NCBI GenBank assembly: GCA_900542045.1
Contig: UQMI01000058.1
Coordinates: forward strand, 1 to 20,098
Direction of reading: 5' to 3'
DNA length: 20,098 bases
DNA from: an uncultured Blautia sp.
Lineage (GTDB): Bacteria > Bacillota > Clostridia > Lachnospirales > Lachnospiraceae
The position numbers and the translations under genes are program-made. The notes beneath the pieces are model-generated. The model had not been told where the DNA came from, ran no database searches, and worked only from the letters and a program-made list of their open reading frames with translations. Positions 13,719 to 20,098 of this stretch are shown here, in pieces (position 1 is the first letter of the stretch; each line of letters opens with the position of its first letter).

Positions 13719-14279
13719 TTGTCAGATTCCAACATTACAAAGCGAGCTCTTGCACAGGCCCTGAAAGAATTAATGAAGACACAGTCCATTGAAAAGATCA
13801 GCGTAAGAAATATTTGCGAACAGTGCGGTCTCAACCGCAAAAGTTTTTATTATCATTTTAAGGATAAATATGAACTGATCAACTGGATCTATTATACGGA
13901 ATTCGTAGAACATGCGCTGACCAAAAATATTAAGGCCTCCTGGGAACTGCTGGACGAAATGTGCGTCTATTTCTACGAGAACCGCAATTTTTACAACAAA
14001 ACTTTTCAGATAGAAGGGCAGAATTCTTTTTCTGAATACTTTTTTTCTCTGATTTTTTCTATCCTGTCCATGAATCTGGAGGAAGCATTCCGCGAAGAAC
14101 CTTCTGTAGATCCTTATGCAGAATTTTACACAGATGCTCTGATTTGCGCCATTAAAAAATGGATATCCAGAAAGGACTGTGAATCCCCGGAGAAGTTCTC
14201 CCGTTTTCTGAAAACAGCAATCCTGAATGTATCCAGACATACATATGAACAGTATGATCAAGGAGAATTTTCCTCTTAA
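13719..14279 (+). CDS. TetR/AcrR-family transcriptional regulator
   Basis: This 186-residue regulator has an N-terminal helix-turn-helix (ITKRALAQALKELMK, then ISVRNICEQCGLNRKSFYYH and FKDKYELINWIYY). Its C-terminal ligand-binding half resembles the DhaS/YfiR-like TetR subgroup. The start is a TTG at 13719 (LSDSNITKRA), 7 nt after GGAGG and downstream of the promoter. The longer frame from 13614 would begin upstream of that promoter. It is convergent with the radical SAM pair, with a shared terminator between them. It might control that pair, but the nearest operator-like repeats lie about 2.8 kb away upstream of the radical SAM gene. No ligand can be guessed. Confidence 0.88.
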   Translation: MSDSNITKRALAQALKELMKTQSIEKISVRNICEQCGLNRKSFYYHFKDKYELINWIYYTEFVEHALTKNIKASWELLDEMCVYFYENRNFYNKTFQIEGQNSFSEYFFSLIFSILSMNLEEAFREEPSVDPYAEFYTDALICAIKKWISRKDCESPEKFSRFLKTAILNVSRHTYEQYDQGEFSS

Positions 14280-14354
14280 AGGAACACGGAAATAATTCCT
14301 TTTATTTACCTTGAAGTATGAAGCCAAAGTACCTGACGGTACCCTGTAAGTCAT

Positions 14355-14406
14355 AAAAAACTGTAAAAGAAGGTGCGGACAGGCCCGCGCCTTCTTTTAC
14401 AGTTTT
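14355..14406. terminator. Bidirectional terminator between the TetR gene and the radical SAM pair
   Basis: A very long stem starts with AAAACTGTAAAAGAAGG (14357-14373) and its complement (14390-14406), and continues inward with a GCGG/CCGC arm. A and T tracts flank it, and it abuts the stop of the minus-strand gene. Confidence 0.9.
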
Positions 14407-15426
14407 CTATCTTTCCCTGGGCGCCGAAAAGCGCAGCACCTCTTCCAGCCCGTTTACAAATATATTCCTGTCCGCGCCTGATTCTGTTCCTTTGCAGGTA
14501 CGGATGCTGCCATCCCCATTAAATCCAAGAAGGCAGGCATCTTCCGAGATCGCAGCATCGATCCTCTGCAGATCCCGCTTCAATTCGATACAGAATACCG
14601 CATGAGACTGGCTGTTTCGCACCGATAAGATTTGTTGATAAACATCCTCCTGCAGCTGCTCTCCACAGGAATCATCCGGTATCAGAAATGTAAAATACGG
14701 ACGCTTTTCCAGATTTTCCTCCAGCCATTTTCCATTCAGGAGTTTTTCCCGATCTGCTTCCCCGTAACCATAATGCAATCCGTAAAGAAGCCGGTTCTCA
14801 CGCAGACGTTCACAGACCGTATCTGTCTGCCCGTCTGCATAAATTGAAATCATCGTATTGCTGCATCTGCGGACTGCTTCCACAAACTCATCGGATATCT
14901 CTGTATTTTTCAGAAACAGGACAAAGGCGCAGTCCGGCCATGCTTTCAGCAGAGGCAGCAGTGTTTCGGCCTGTCCATTTTCCAAAAACAACAGATATAC
15001 ATAGATTCCCAATTCCGATCCCTGCCGTATGATCTGCTGATACGTGTCCGGTGTATGAAGCATTTTCTCCTGATCCACCCAAAGGGAACGGGCCCAGGGT
15101 ACATTGTATCCGTTCTTCTTTTCCACTTCCCGTATTACTTTGGCTCCTTTGGTACATCCGTTATAGCCCAGATTCATTCCAAACGTAAACAGGATCTTCC
15201 GGTCCACATGCTCTGTCATATCTGTGATCAGATCGTAATAAGCACTTTCTTCATTCTGCAGCATGGTCTGGACACAGGAAAGAAAATACTTCTGAAACCG
15301 CCCTTTCGAAAAATGTACACCCATATCTACCAGATTCCGGACAGCCCTTCGGGAATTACTGTTCAAATCCCGAAGAGACTTATCCAGCATAGCTTCAATT
15401 AAAATTCTGGTTATATCTTTCTGCAT
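14407..15426 (-). CDS. Radical SAM-like pseudoenzyme, paralogue of the upstream gene, without Fe-S motif
   Basis: This 339-residue protein has no family I can name, but it aligns by eye along its length with the adjacent radical SAM enzyme. YYDLITDMTE matches WYDLIMKVWQ, and NGYNVPWARSLWVDQ matches EGCNVPWAILLDPTS. LGIYVYLLFLENGQ matches MGTYMYIFTGGEP, and WPDCAFVLFLKNTEISDEF matches HSDCEFLSFTNGTLIDEEF. LLGFNGDGSIRTCKG matches YLHINAKGDVEPCVF. The CxxxCxxC loop is deleted, GGEP is lost and the C-terminal cysteine region is missing. It should keep a barrel-like fold but cannot bind the SAM cluster in the usual way. A scaffold, substrate-binding or regulatory partner role is inferred. The start is ATG 15426 (AGGTGG nearby; weak). 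It follows the active gene by 95 bp. Confidence 0.8.
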   Translation of the reverse strand: MQKDITRILIEAMLDKSLRDLNSNSRRAVRNLVDMGVHFSKGRFQKYFLSCVQTMLQNEESAYYDLITDMTEHVDRKILFTFGMNLGYNGCTKGAKVIREVEKKNGYNVPWARSLWVDQEKMLHTPDTYQQIIRQGSELGIYVYLLFLENGQAETLLPLLKAWPDCAFVLFLKNTEISDEFVEAVRRCSNTMISIYADGQTDTVCERLRENRLLYGLHYGYGEADREKLLNGKWLEENLEKRPYFTFLIPDDSCGEQLQEDVYQQILSVRNSQSHAVFCIELKRDLQRIDAAISEDACLLGFNGDGSIRTCKGTESGADRNIFVNGLEEVLRFSAPRER

Positions 15427-15521
15427 CCATCCACCTACTCTCCTGACACAGCCCATACATTGCTGCGCACAATCTGTTTTCCTATATCATACCATAGAAG
15501 AGCCAGCAGGGATACCTTTTC

Positions 15522-16895
15522 TTATGCTTTCTGACTTTCTGCCCGCTCTTTCTGACGCTGTTCCCACATTTTATCTGCCTGGGGCTTCCAGTTCTCTGCA
15601 TATGGTACACACCGGTCGCAGAGTGCATCTGCAGTTTCCGGAGATTCGTAGTCTGTAGACTTGGCATTTGTTTCTTTTACCATTTTTCTCAGCTTCTCTG
15701 GATTCTCCAGCATCGGGCATGGCCGATACATATTGTCATTAAACGGCTGCCCATCATGATATGCCATAAAAATGGGACTTTTCAGTGCTTCCAGGAGAGT
15801 ACATTCCCGAATATTGGAATTCGAATAGTGGATGAATACACAGGGTTCCACATCTCCCTTGGCATTAATATGCAGATATCTTCTGCCTCCGGCAATACAG
15901 CCGCCCACATATTCCGCATCATTTTGAAAATCCATAGAGAAAATGGGCTTTGTCTTACGGAATTCCCGGATCCTGTGATACAGCTCCGCTCTCTGTTCCG
16001 GTGCCGGCAGTAATTCTGTTGCCGCGCCATTTCCCACTGGCATATAGTGGAAGAACCAGATGAACAGGGCGCCTGCGTCAATGATCATGTCGAAAAATTC
16101 CTCACTGCTGATATCCTTATAATTTCTGCTTGTATAACATGCGGAAATTCCAAAGGGTAGTCCATGTTCTTTCAGAAGCTTCATGGCATGCATAACCTTC
16201 TGATACACACCCTGTCCTCTTCTGCCGTCATTGGCCGTCTCGAACCCTTCCAGACTGATAGCCGGCACAAAATTTTTCACCCGCAGCATCTCCTGACAAA
16301 ATTCTTCATCGATCAATGTGCCGTTGGTAAAGCTTAAAAATTCACAGTCCGAATGTTTTTCACAGAGCGCCAGCACATCCTTTTTCCGTACCAGCGGTTC
16401 TCCTCCCGTGAAAATATACATATAGGTTCCCATGGCCTTTCCCTGCGTCACAATGGAATCCAGTTCATCCAACGTAAGATTCAGGCGATTGCCATATTCC
16501 GCCGCCCAGCATCCGGTACAGTGCATATTGCATGCGGATGTGGGGTCCAGCAGAATTGCCCAGGGAACATTGCAGCCCTCTTTCTCCATGGTCTCATTTT
16601 GCAGAGCGCTTCCAGAGAGACTTGCGTTCACAATAAAATTTTTGAAAAAAGTGTTTCGTACGCCTGCATCCAGTTGCCATACTTTCATGATCAGATCGTA
16701 CCAGTTATTTTTCTCTGCAATGGAATTTCGAAAAGCTCTTCGCTGACTTTCATACCATCCTTCCGGAGCTACTTTATCTACAATATCCATCAGTTTCGGA
16801 ATATTTGTTTCCGGATCTTTTTCAAGATATTCCCACGCTTTTGTTAACGATGCGGACATGGCCGCAATTTTTGCTTTTTCTGCCAATTTTACCAT
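15522..16895 (-). CDS. Radical SAM protein with C-terminal cysteine-rich (SPASM-like) region
   Basis: This 457-residue protein has a helical N-terminal region of about 105 residues. The radical SAM core follows with Cys122, Cys126 and Cys129 (SACNMHCTGCWAAEYG), the SAM-binding GGEP (164-167) and the later SLEG strand. The C-terminal part has Cys333, Cys352 (GDVEPCVFIHY), Cys365, Cys393 (RPCPMLENP), Cys426 and Cys429, which could hold an auxiliary Fe-S cluster as in SPASM or Twitch domains. No substrate can be assigned, and no peptide precursor gene is seen next to it. The ATG at 16895 is 10 nt from GAGGA; a TTG at 16901 is nearer. A likely promoter lies near 17040, downstream of two 16-bp repeats. 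Confidence 0.9.
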   Translation of the reverse strand: MVKLAEKAKIAAMSASLTKAWEYLEKDPETNIPKLMDIVDKVAPEGWYESQRRAFRNSIAEKNNWYDLIMKVWQLDAGVRNTFFKNFIVNASLSGSALQNETMEKEGCNVPWAILLDPTSACNMHCTGCWAAEYGNRLNLTLDELDSIVTQGKAMGTYMYIFTGGEPLVRKKDVLALCEKHSDCEFLSFTNGTLIDEEFCQEMLRVKNFVPAISLEGFETANDGRRGQGVYQKVMHAMKLLKEHGLPFGISACYTSRNYKDISSEEFFDMIIDAGALFIWFFHYMPVGNGAATELLPAPEQRAELYHRIREFRKTKPIFSMDFQNDAEYVGGCIAGGRRYLHINAKGDVEPCVFIHYSNSNIRECTLLEALKSPIFMAYHDGQPFNDNMYRPCPMLENPEKLRKMVKETNAKSTDYESPETADALCDRCVPYAENWKPQADKMWEQRQKERAESQKA

Positions 16896-17170
16896 ACTCA
16901 ACCATTCCTCGCTTTCTCCTGATTCGGCATCCCCAAGAATGCCCCTTTCTGTCTGATGAGTGTTTAGCCGACGGGAAAAGGAATTACATCTGCACTCCAC
17001 CCAACCACAGTTTCATCTTATAGCCAGTCTGAAAAAATGTCACCGGACAAAAAAACACACCTGGGAAAAAACGGGACACTTTGGCAAAATCTGTTACCTT
17101 TTGGGACACTTTGGCAAATATGTCCGATTATCTGTTTCTCCAATCCTGGTCATCCTCTTCTTACGTATTA
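16896..17170. other. Intergenic region upstream of the radical SAM gene
   Basis: This region holds the leader of the minus-strand radical SAM gene, a candidate promoter (GTGACA about 17041-17036, 17-bp spacer, TAAGAT) and the paired repeats at 17073-17118. Frames reading through it on the plus strand only translate the repeats and look spurious. Confidence 0.4.
17073..17118. repeat. Two perfect 16-bp direct repeats spaced 30 bp
   Basis: GGGACACTTTGGCAAA occurs at 17073-17088 and again at 17103-17118. Each contains the odd palindrome TTTGGCAAA. The second is followed by TATGTCC, making a near-inverted repeat with GGACA. Exact 30-bp spacing is about three helical turns, as for a cooperatively bound regulator. 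Repeated ends of an insertion sequence are an alternative. Confidence 0.8.
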
Positions 17171-17202
17171 TTGTAACCCTGTTTCCTTTATTAGGTTGAC
17201 AA
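17171..17202 (+). promoter_or_regulatory. BirA-like biotin operator
   Basis: TTGTAACC (17171-17178) and GGTTGACAA (17194-17202) are inverted arms 15 bp apart. They match the BirA operator pattern TTGTnAACC-N15-GGTTnACAA, with one base missing in the left arm. The right arm covers the -35 box of the promoter of the bioY operon, so biotin-loaded BirA would repress it. Confidence 0.65.
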
Positions 17203-17224
17203 TCTTCCCTATTTAAACTATAAT
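17196..17224 (+). promoter_or_regulatory. Consensus promoter of the DUF1284-bioY operon
   Basis: TTGACA at 17196-17201, a 17-bp spacer and TATAAT at 17219-17224 are perfect matches to the sigma-A consensus, which makes repression by an overlapping operator plausible. Confidence 0.85.
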
Positions 17225-17230
17225 GCTGCC

Positions 17231-17334
17231 AGAGTCAACTGTTCAGAATCTGTCTGCCGGGGTTGGATAGTCGACCCTGTTCCCCGCCAAAACAGAAGAA
17301 GGACTGCTATCCTTAAAGGAAAGGAAAATAAAAA
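17231..17334 (+). promoter_or_regulatory. Structured 5' leader of the DUF1284-bioY operon
   Basis: The 104-nt leader can form TCTGT/ACAGA (17249-17253 with 17292-17296) enclosing CGGGG/CCCCG (17258-17262 with 17282-17286). AAGGA/TCCTT (17299-17303 with 17310-17314) competes with a longer-range pair GGATAG/CTATCC (17265-17270 with 17307-17312). I recognise no known riboswitch class. Confidence 0.35.
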
Positions 17335-17721
17335 ATGCATTTAAGACCGCACCACATACTCTGTATCCAGAAATTCACTGGCTGCGGATACAATAACAGA
17401 TTTACCGCACATATGCAGTCCATTGTGTCCGAACTGCGCCGTATACCGGAAACCCCTGTTACTCTTTTGCAGGGATGTGACGATTTATGCAAGATGTGCC
17501 CAAACAACAGAAACGGCAGCTGTACTTCTCTCGAAAAAATAGCTGCACTGGACAATGCTGTTCTTATTGCCTGTAATCGCTTTTACGGGGATAATGCTCC
17601 ATGGGCCAGGCTGGCAGCCAAAGCCAGAGAACAGATTTTTGAAACAGAAAAATTCACGAAAATCTGCACCCACTGCCAGTGGTTTGAACTGTGCAGAAAC
17701 ACGGAGGTTCCCTATGAATAA
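17335..17721 (+). CDS. DUF1284 cysteine-rich protein
   Basis: This 128-residue protein starts with the family signature LRPHHILCIQKFTGCGY. Two cysteine groups follow: Cys48, Cys52, Cys55 and Cys63 (GCDDLCKMCPNNRNGSC), and Cys111, Cys114 and Cys120 (CTHCQWFELC). These suggest an iron-sulfur or zinc site. It is not a radical SAM enzyme, as no barrel is present. The function of DUF1284 is unknown to me. It is the first gene after the BirA-like operator and overlaps bioY by 8 bp, so it is made together with the biotin transporter and may serve biotin uptake, salvage or a biotin-linked Fe-S step. The ATG at 17335 is 10 nt from AAGG. Confidence 0.9.
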   Translation: MHLRPHHILCIQKFTGCGYNNRFTAHMQSIVSELRRIPETPVTLLQGCDDLCKMCPNNRNGSCTSLEKIAALDNAVLIACNRFYGDNAPWARLAAKAREQIFETEKFTKICTHCQWFELCRNTEVPYE

Positions 17722-18277
17722 CGGAAAAGAACAGAATAAAAAACTGCAAACCATCGATCTTGTCTATATGGCTCTTGGCGCTGTATTGATTGCCATCTGT
17801 TCCTGGATCAGCATCCCCACCACTGTTCCCTTCACCATGCAGACCTTTGCTGTATTTTTTGTACTGTCAGCCTTAGGCGGCCGGCGGGGAACCATCACGA
17901 TACTCGTATATGTGCTGCTTGGAGCAGTGGGTATTCCGGTATTTTCCCAGTTTACTTCCGGGATCGGCATTCTCCTTGGAAACACCGGCGGATACATCGT
18001 CGGCTTCCTCTTTACCGGACTGATCTACTGGTGGATCACCGGCCTCCTCGGCAAAAAGCTGTGGACAGAAATTTTTGCGCTGGCCGCAGGTCTAGTCGTT
18101 CTGTATGCTTTCGGCACCGCCTGGTTTATGACGGTCTATACCCAGGCAAGCGGAGCCGTGGGGATTGCATCGGTTCTTACCTGGTGCGTTTTCCCCTTTG
18201 TCATTCCAGACCTGATCAAACTCGGCCTTGCATTAACACTGGCCCGACGCTTATCTCCTGCTCTGCCTTTCAAATAA
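17714..18277 (+). CDS. bioY: Biotin transporter BioY (ECF S component)
   Basis: This 187-residue integral membrane protein has about six helices. Recognisable BioY segments are IPTTVPFTMQTFAVFFVLSA, GGRRGTITILVYVLLGAVGIPVF (near residues 54-76), FTSGIGILLGNTGGYIVGFL and FPFVIPDLIKLGLA. It is the substrate-binding subunit that works with the shared ECF module (EcfA, EcfA', EcfT), which is not in this window. The ATG at 17714 has GGAGG 6 nt upstream. Its first codons overlap the DUF1284 stop (ATGAATAA), indicating translational coupling. Regulation by BirA is suggested by the operator ahead of the operon. Confidence 0.95.
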   Translation: MNNGKEQNKKLQTIDLVYMALGAVLIAICSWISIPTTVPFTMQTFAVFFVLSALGGRRGTITILVYVLLGAVGIPVFSQFTSGIGILLGNTGGYIVGFLFTGLIYWWITGLLGKKLWTEIFALAAGLVVLYAFGTAWFMTVYTQASGAVGIASVLTWCVFPFVIPDLIKLGLALTLARRLSPALPFK

Positions 18278-18344
18278 GATGGCTTTAGCTGTAAATTTTT
18301 TGCGGAAATCACAAACAGGTCTTCTCATAATCGGCTGATGACTT

Positions 18345-18350
18345 TATAAT
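18345..18350 (+). promoter_or_regulatory. -10 box of a candidate promoter for the ABC transporter
   Basis: TATAAT at 18345-18350 lies 17 bp after TTCTCA (18322-18327), a four-of-six -35 match, and 32 bp before the ATPase start. Confidence 0.5.
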
Positions 18351-18382
18351 TAAGGAAACACTCTTAACAAGGAGCAGCGATC

Positions 18383-19264
18383 ATGAACGCCATTGAAACA
18401 GAAAACCTGACAAAATATTATGGAAAATCCAGAGGGATCCTGCATTTGGATCTGACGGTGGAAGAAGGAGAATTTTTTGGTTTTATTGGGCCAAACGGCG
18501 CAGGGAAGTCCACAACGATCCGCTCGCTTACCGGCCTGATCACTCCCACCACAGGAACTATACGGATCTTTGGAGACAGTCTCTCCGGAAATAGAGAACG
18601 CATCCTGCAGAAAATCGGCTATCTTCCTTCGGAAGCAGCGTTTTATCCCGGAATGAAAGTGAAGGATATTCTGAAACTGTCCGCCTCTCTGCGCCATAAA
18701 GACTGCTCTGCAGAAGCCGGACGGCTCTGTGAGCGTCTGCAGCTGGATCCCTTTCGAAAAGTCAACGAGTTATCCTTCGGCAACAAAAAAAAGACCGCCA
18801 TTGTCTGCGCTCTCCAAAGTATTCCAGAGCTTCTGATCCTGGATGAGCCCACCAGCGGTCTGGATCCGCTGATACAGAAAGAATTTTTTAATATCCTGAA
18901 AGAACGGAATCAGAATGGTGCAACGATCTTCCTTTCCAGTCATGTCTTATCGGAAATCCAGCACAACTGTGTCCGGACAGCAATCATAAAAGAAGGAAGA
19001 CTCATTGCCTGCGACCATGTGGCCGCATTGTCAAAGACCAGTACAAAACGAATCGCCTTTCATGGATCCGCAGATTTAGAAGGGCTTGCAGGGATCCGTG
19101 ACAGAAAAGAGGAAAACGGGGGCAGCAGCTTTCTCTACAGCGGTGACCTGAACCAGCTGCTTCAGAGACTTTCTGCCGGCAATATTACAGATCTCACGGT
19201 CACAGAACCAGATCTGGAAGAAATCTTTCTTCACTATTACGAAAAGGAAGGTGAAACGATATGA
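18383..19264 (+). CDS. ABC transporter ATP-binding protein
   Basis: This 293-residue ATPase of the ABC-2 exporter type (BcrA/CcmA-like) has Walker A FIGPNGAGKSTT, a signature loop LSFGNKKKTAI that departs from LSGGQ as is usual in this subgroup, and Walker B LLILDEPTSGLD. The switch histidine is in FLSSHVLSEI. A C-terminal extension of about 80 residues ends in the EPDLEEIFLHYY motif typical of such exporters. The ATG at 18383 has AAGGAG 8 nt upstream. It overlaps the permease gene by 4 bp (ATGA), so the two form one exporter. The substrate is unknown; drug, peptide or lipid export are family options. Confidence 0.95.
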   Translation: MNAIETENLTKYYGKSRGILHLDLTVEEGEFFGFIGPNGAGKSTTIRSLTGLITPTTGTIRIFGDSLSGNRERILQKIGYLPSEAAFYPGMKVKDILKLSASLRHKDCSAEAGRLCERLQLDPFRKVNELSFGNKKKTAIVCALQSIPELLILDEPTSGLDPLIQKEFFNILKERNQNGATIFLSSHVLSEIQHNCVRTAIIKEGRLIACDHVAALSKTSTKRIAFHGSADLEGLAGIRDRKEENGGSSFLYSGDLNQLLQRLSAGNITDLTVTEPDLEEIFLHYYEKEGETI

Positions 19265-20046
19265 CAATTACAGCCCATGAGCTTCGCCAGGGCAGACTTT
19301 CTTTTCTGATCTGGACTCTGTCCATTGGATTCCTGCTGGCAGTCTGTATTTTCCTTTACCCGGAAATGAAAAATGAGATGGATGACGTCAGTCAGCTGTT
19401 TGCTTCTATGGGATCTTTTACCGCTGCCTTTAGTATGGACAGACTGGATTTCGGAACATTAAGCGGCTTCTATGCCATTGAATGCGGCAATATACTGGGT
19501 CTTGGCGGTGCTCTTTATGCCGCCCTCTGTGCAGTGAACATGCTCAGCAAAGAAGAGAAAGAACATACCGCGGAATTTCTGCTGACCCATCCCGTCAGCC
19601 GGGTCCGTGTCGTTACCGAAAAGCTGCTTGCCATATTTCTGCAGATCACTGCTATGAATGCCATACTTCTGGCCACCTCTGCTGTCTCCATAACATGCAT
19701 CGAAGAAGAGGTTATCTGGAAGGAACTGCTTCTGCTGCACCTGGCGTACTATCTCCTGCAGCTGGAGCTGGCAGGCATTTGCTTCGGTATCTCTGCGTTT
19801 TTGCGAAAGGGAAGTATGGGAACAGGACTTGGTCTGGCTGTCATCTTATATTTTCTGAATCTGATCGCAAATCTGTCAGAAAGCGCCAGGTTTCTGAAAT
19901 ACATTACGCCATTTGGTTACTGCGAGGGAGCAGACCTGATTGCTGACGGCAGCCTGGATGCCAGCAAGATTGCCATCGGCGCCGTTATCTGCCTTGCAGG
20001 AATCGCTGCCGCTTATCTGACATACAGCAAAAAAGATATTCTCTAA
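19261..20046 (+). CDS. ABC-2 family transporter permease
   Basis: This 261-residue membrane protein has about six predicted helices, the first at LIWTLSIGFLLAVCIFLYP and the last at IAIGAVICLAGIAAAYLTY. A conserved cytoplasmic stretch between helices reads EKEHTAEFLLTHPVSRVRVV, typical of ABC-2 permeases of the NosY/YhaP kind. It starts inside the stop codon of the ATPase gene (ATGA overlap) with AAGGTG upstream. Together they form a homodimer-type exporter. The end reads SKKDIL, a common close in this family. No dedicated regulator lies next to it. Confidence 0.92.
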   Translation: MTITAHELRQGRLSFLIWTLSIGFLLAVCIFLYPEMKNEMDDVSQLFASMGSFTAAFSMDRLDFGTLSGFYAIECGNILGLGGALYAALCAVNMLSKEEKEHTAEFLLTHPVSRVRVVTEKLLAIFLQITAMNAILLATSAVSITCIEEEVIWKELLLLHLAYYLLQLELAGICFGISAFLRKGSMGTGLGLAVILYFLNLIANLSESARFLKYITPFGYCEGADLIADGSLDASKIAIGAVICLAGIAAAYLTYSKKDIL

Positions 20047-20076
20047 AAAACAGGCTTCGCCTATTCAACTCCCCTG

Positions 20077-20094
20077 CCCCTCAATCATGAGGGG
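20077..20094 (+). terminator. Hairpin after the ABC operon
   Basis: CCCCTCA (20077-20083) and TGAGGGG (20088-20094) form a perfect 7-bp stem with a 4-nt loop, followed by TT before the window ends. The T run cannot be fully seen. Confidence 0.55.
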
Positions 20095-20098
20095 TTAG

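Noticed and set aside
13770..14354. 194-codon minus-strand frame opposite the TetR gene
   Set aside because: Shadow frame; the plus strand has the promoter, ribosome binding site and helix-turn-helix.
14407..15426. Dead radical SAM copy as an ordinary pseudogene
   Set aside because: The frame is uninterrupted over 339 codons, and motif losses are clean deletions at the cluster site rather than scattered stops or frameshifts.
17073..17118. CRISPR array
   Set aside because: Only two 16-bp copies with a 14-bp gap and no cas genes nearby.
16960..17199. 79-codon plus-strand frame containing two GHFGK segments
   Set aside because: The internal repeat is only the translation of the two 16-bp DNA repeats. 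The frame lacks a ribosome binding site and runs through the bioY operator.

Overview
The window looks like chromosomal DNA of a Gram-positive gut anaerobe of the Clostridia, most likely family Lachnospiraceae. The supports are strong GGAGG ribosome binding sites, sigma-A type TTGACA/TATAAT promoters, a fused folB-folK gene, a KamA-family radical SAM protein, and small proteins (DUF6110-like and DUF6219-like) that I associate with this group. No tRNA, rRNA, CRISPR array or intact mobile element was seen.

Layout. 1-500: a truncated short-chain dehydrogenase remnant (-), then intergenic DNA with a terminator. 504-2880: divergent nfo (endonuclease IV, -) and a membrane-anchored CapA-type metallophosphatase (+), the latter with a strong promoter and terminator. 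2951-6283: a metal-homeostasis operon (-). It runs from a consensus promoter covered by palindromes through a divergent Fur-family regulator, a 26-residue membrane peptide, a DUF6110-like membrane protein, a possible 70-residue ORF and a P1B-type ATPase. 6300-12042: a folate operon (-) from a clear promoter: folC, folE, an HD-domain hydrolase, folP, folB-folK and an ASKHA-domain protein. 12117-13324: a KamA-family radical SAM aminomutase (-) that lacks the lysine-binding aspartates. 13325-13718: an AT-rich gap with a candidate small RNA (-) and the TetR promoter (+). 13719-16895: a TetR-type regulator (+) convergent with two genes (-), an active-looking radical SAM enzyme and its paralogue that has lost the iron-sulfur motif. 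16896-17334: a 439-bp gap with two perfect 16-bp repeats, a BirA-like operator and a structured leader. 17335-18277: DUF1284 protein and bioY (+), translationally coupled. 18383-20046: an ABC ATPase and its ABC-2 permease (+).

How the genes work together. The fol genes supply most of dihydrofolate synthesis. The one missing step, removal of phosphates from dihydroneopterin triphosphate, is plausibly filled by the embedded HD hydrolase. The ASKHA protein at the operon end hints at a link to corrinoid-dependent methyl-folate use. The Fur/DUF6110/ATPase operon has the layout of a self-regulated metal export module, and the small membrane protein resembles the mycobacterial PacL helpers of P-ATPases. 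The radical SAM enzyme plus dead paralogue is the least explained unit and the best candidate for an undescribed system.
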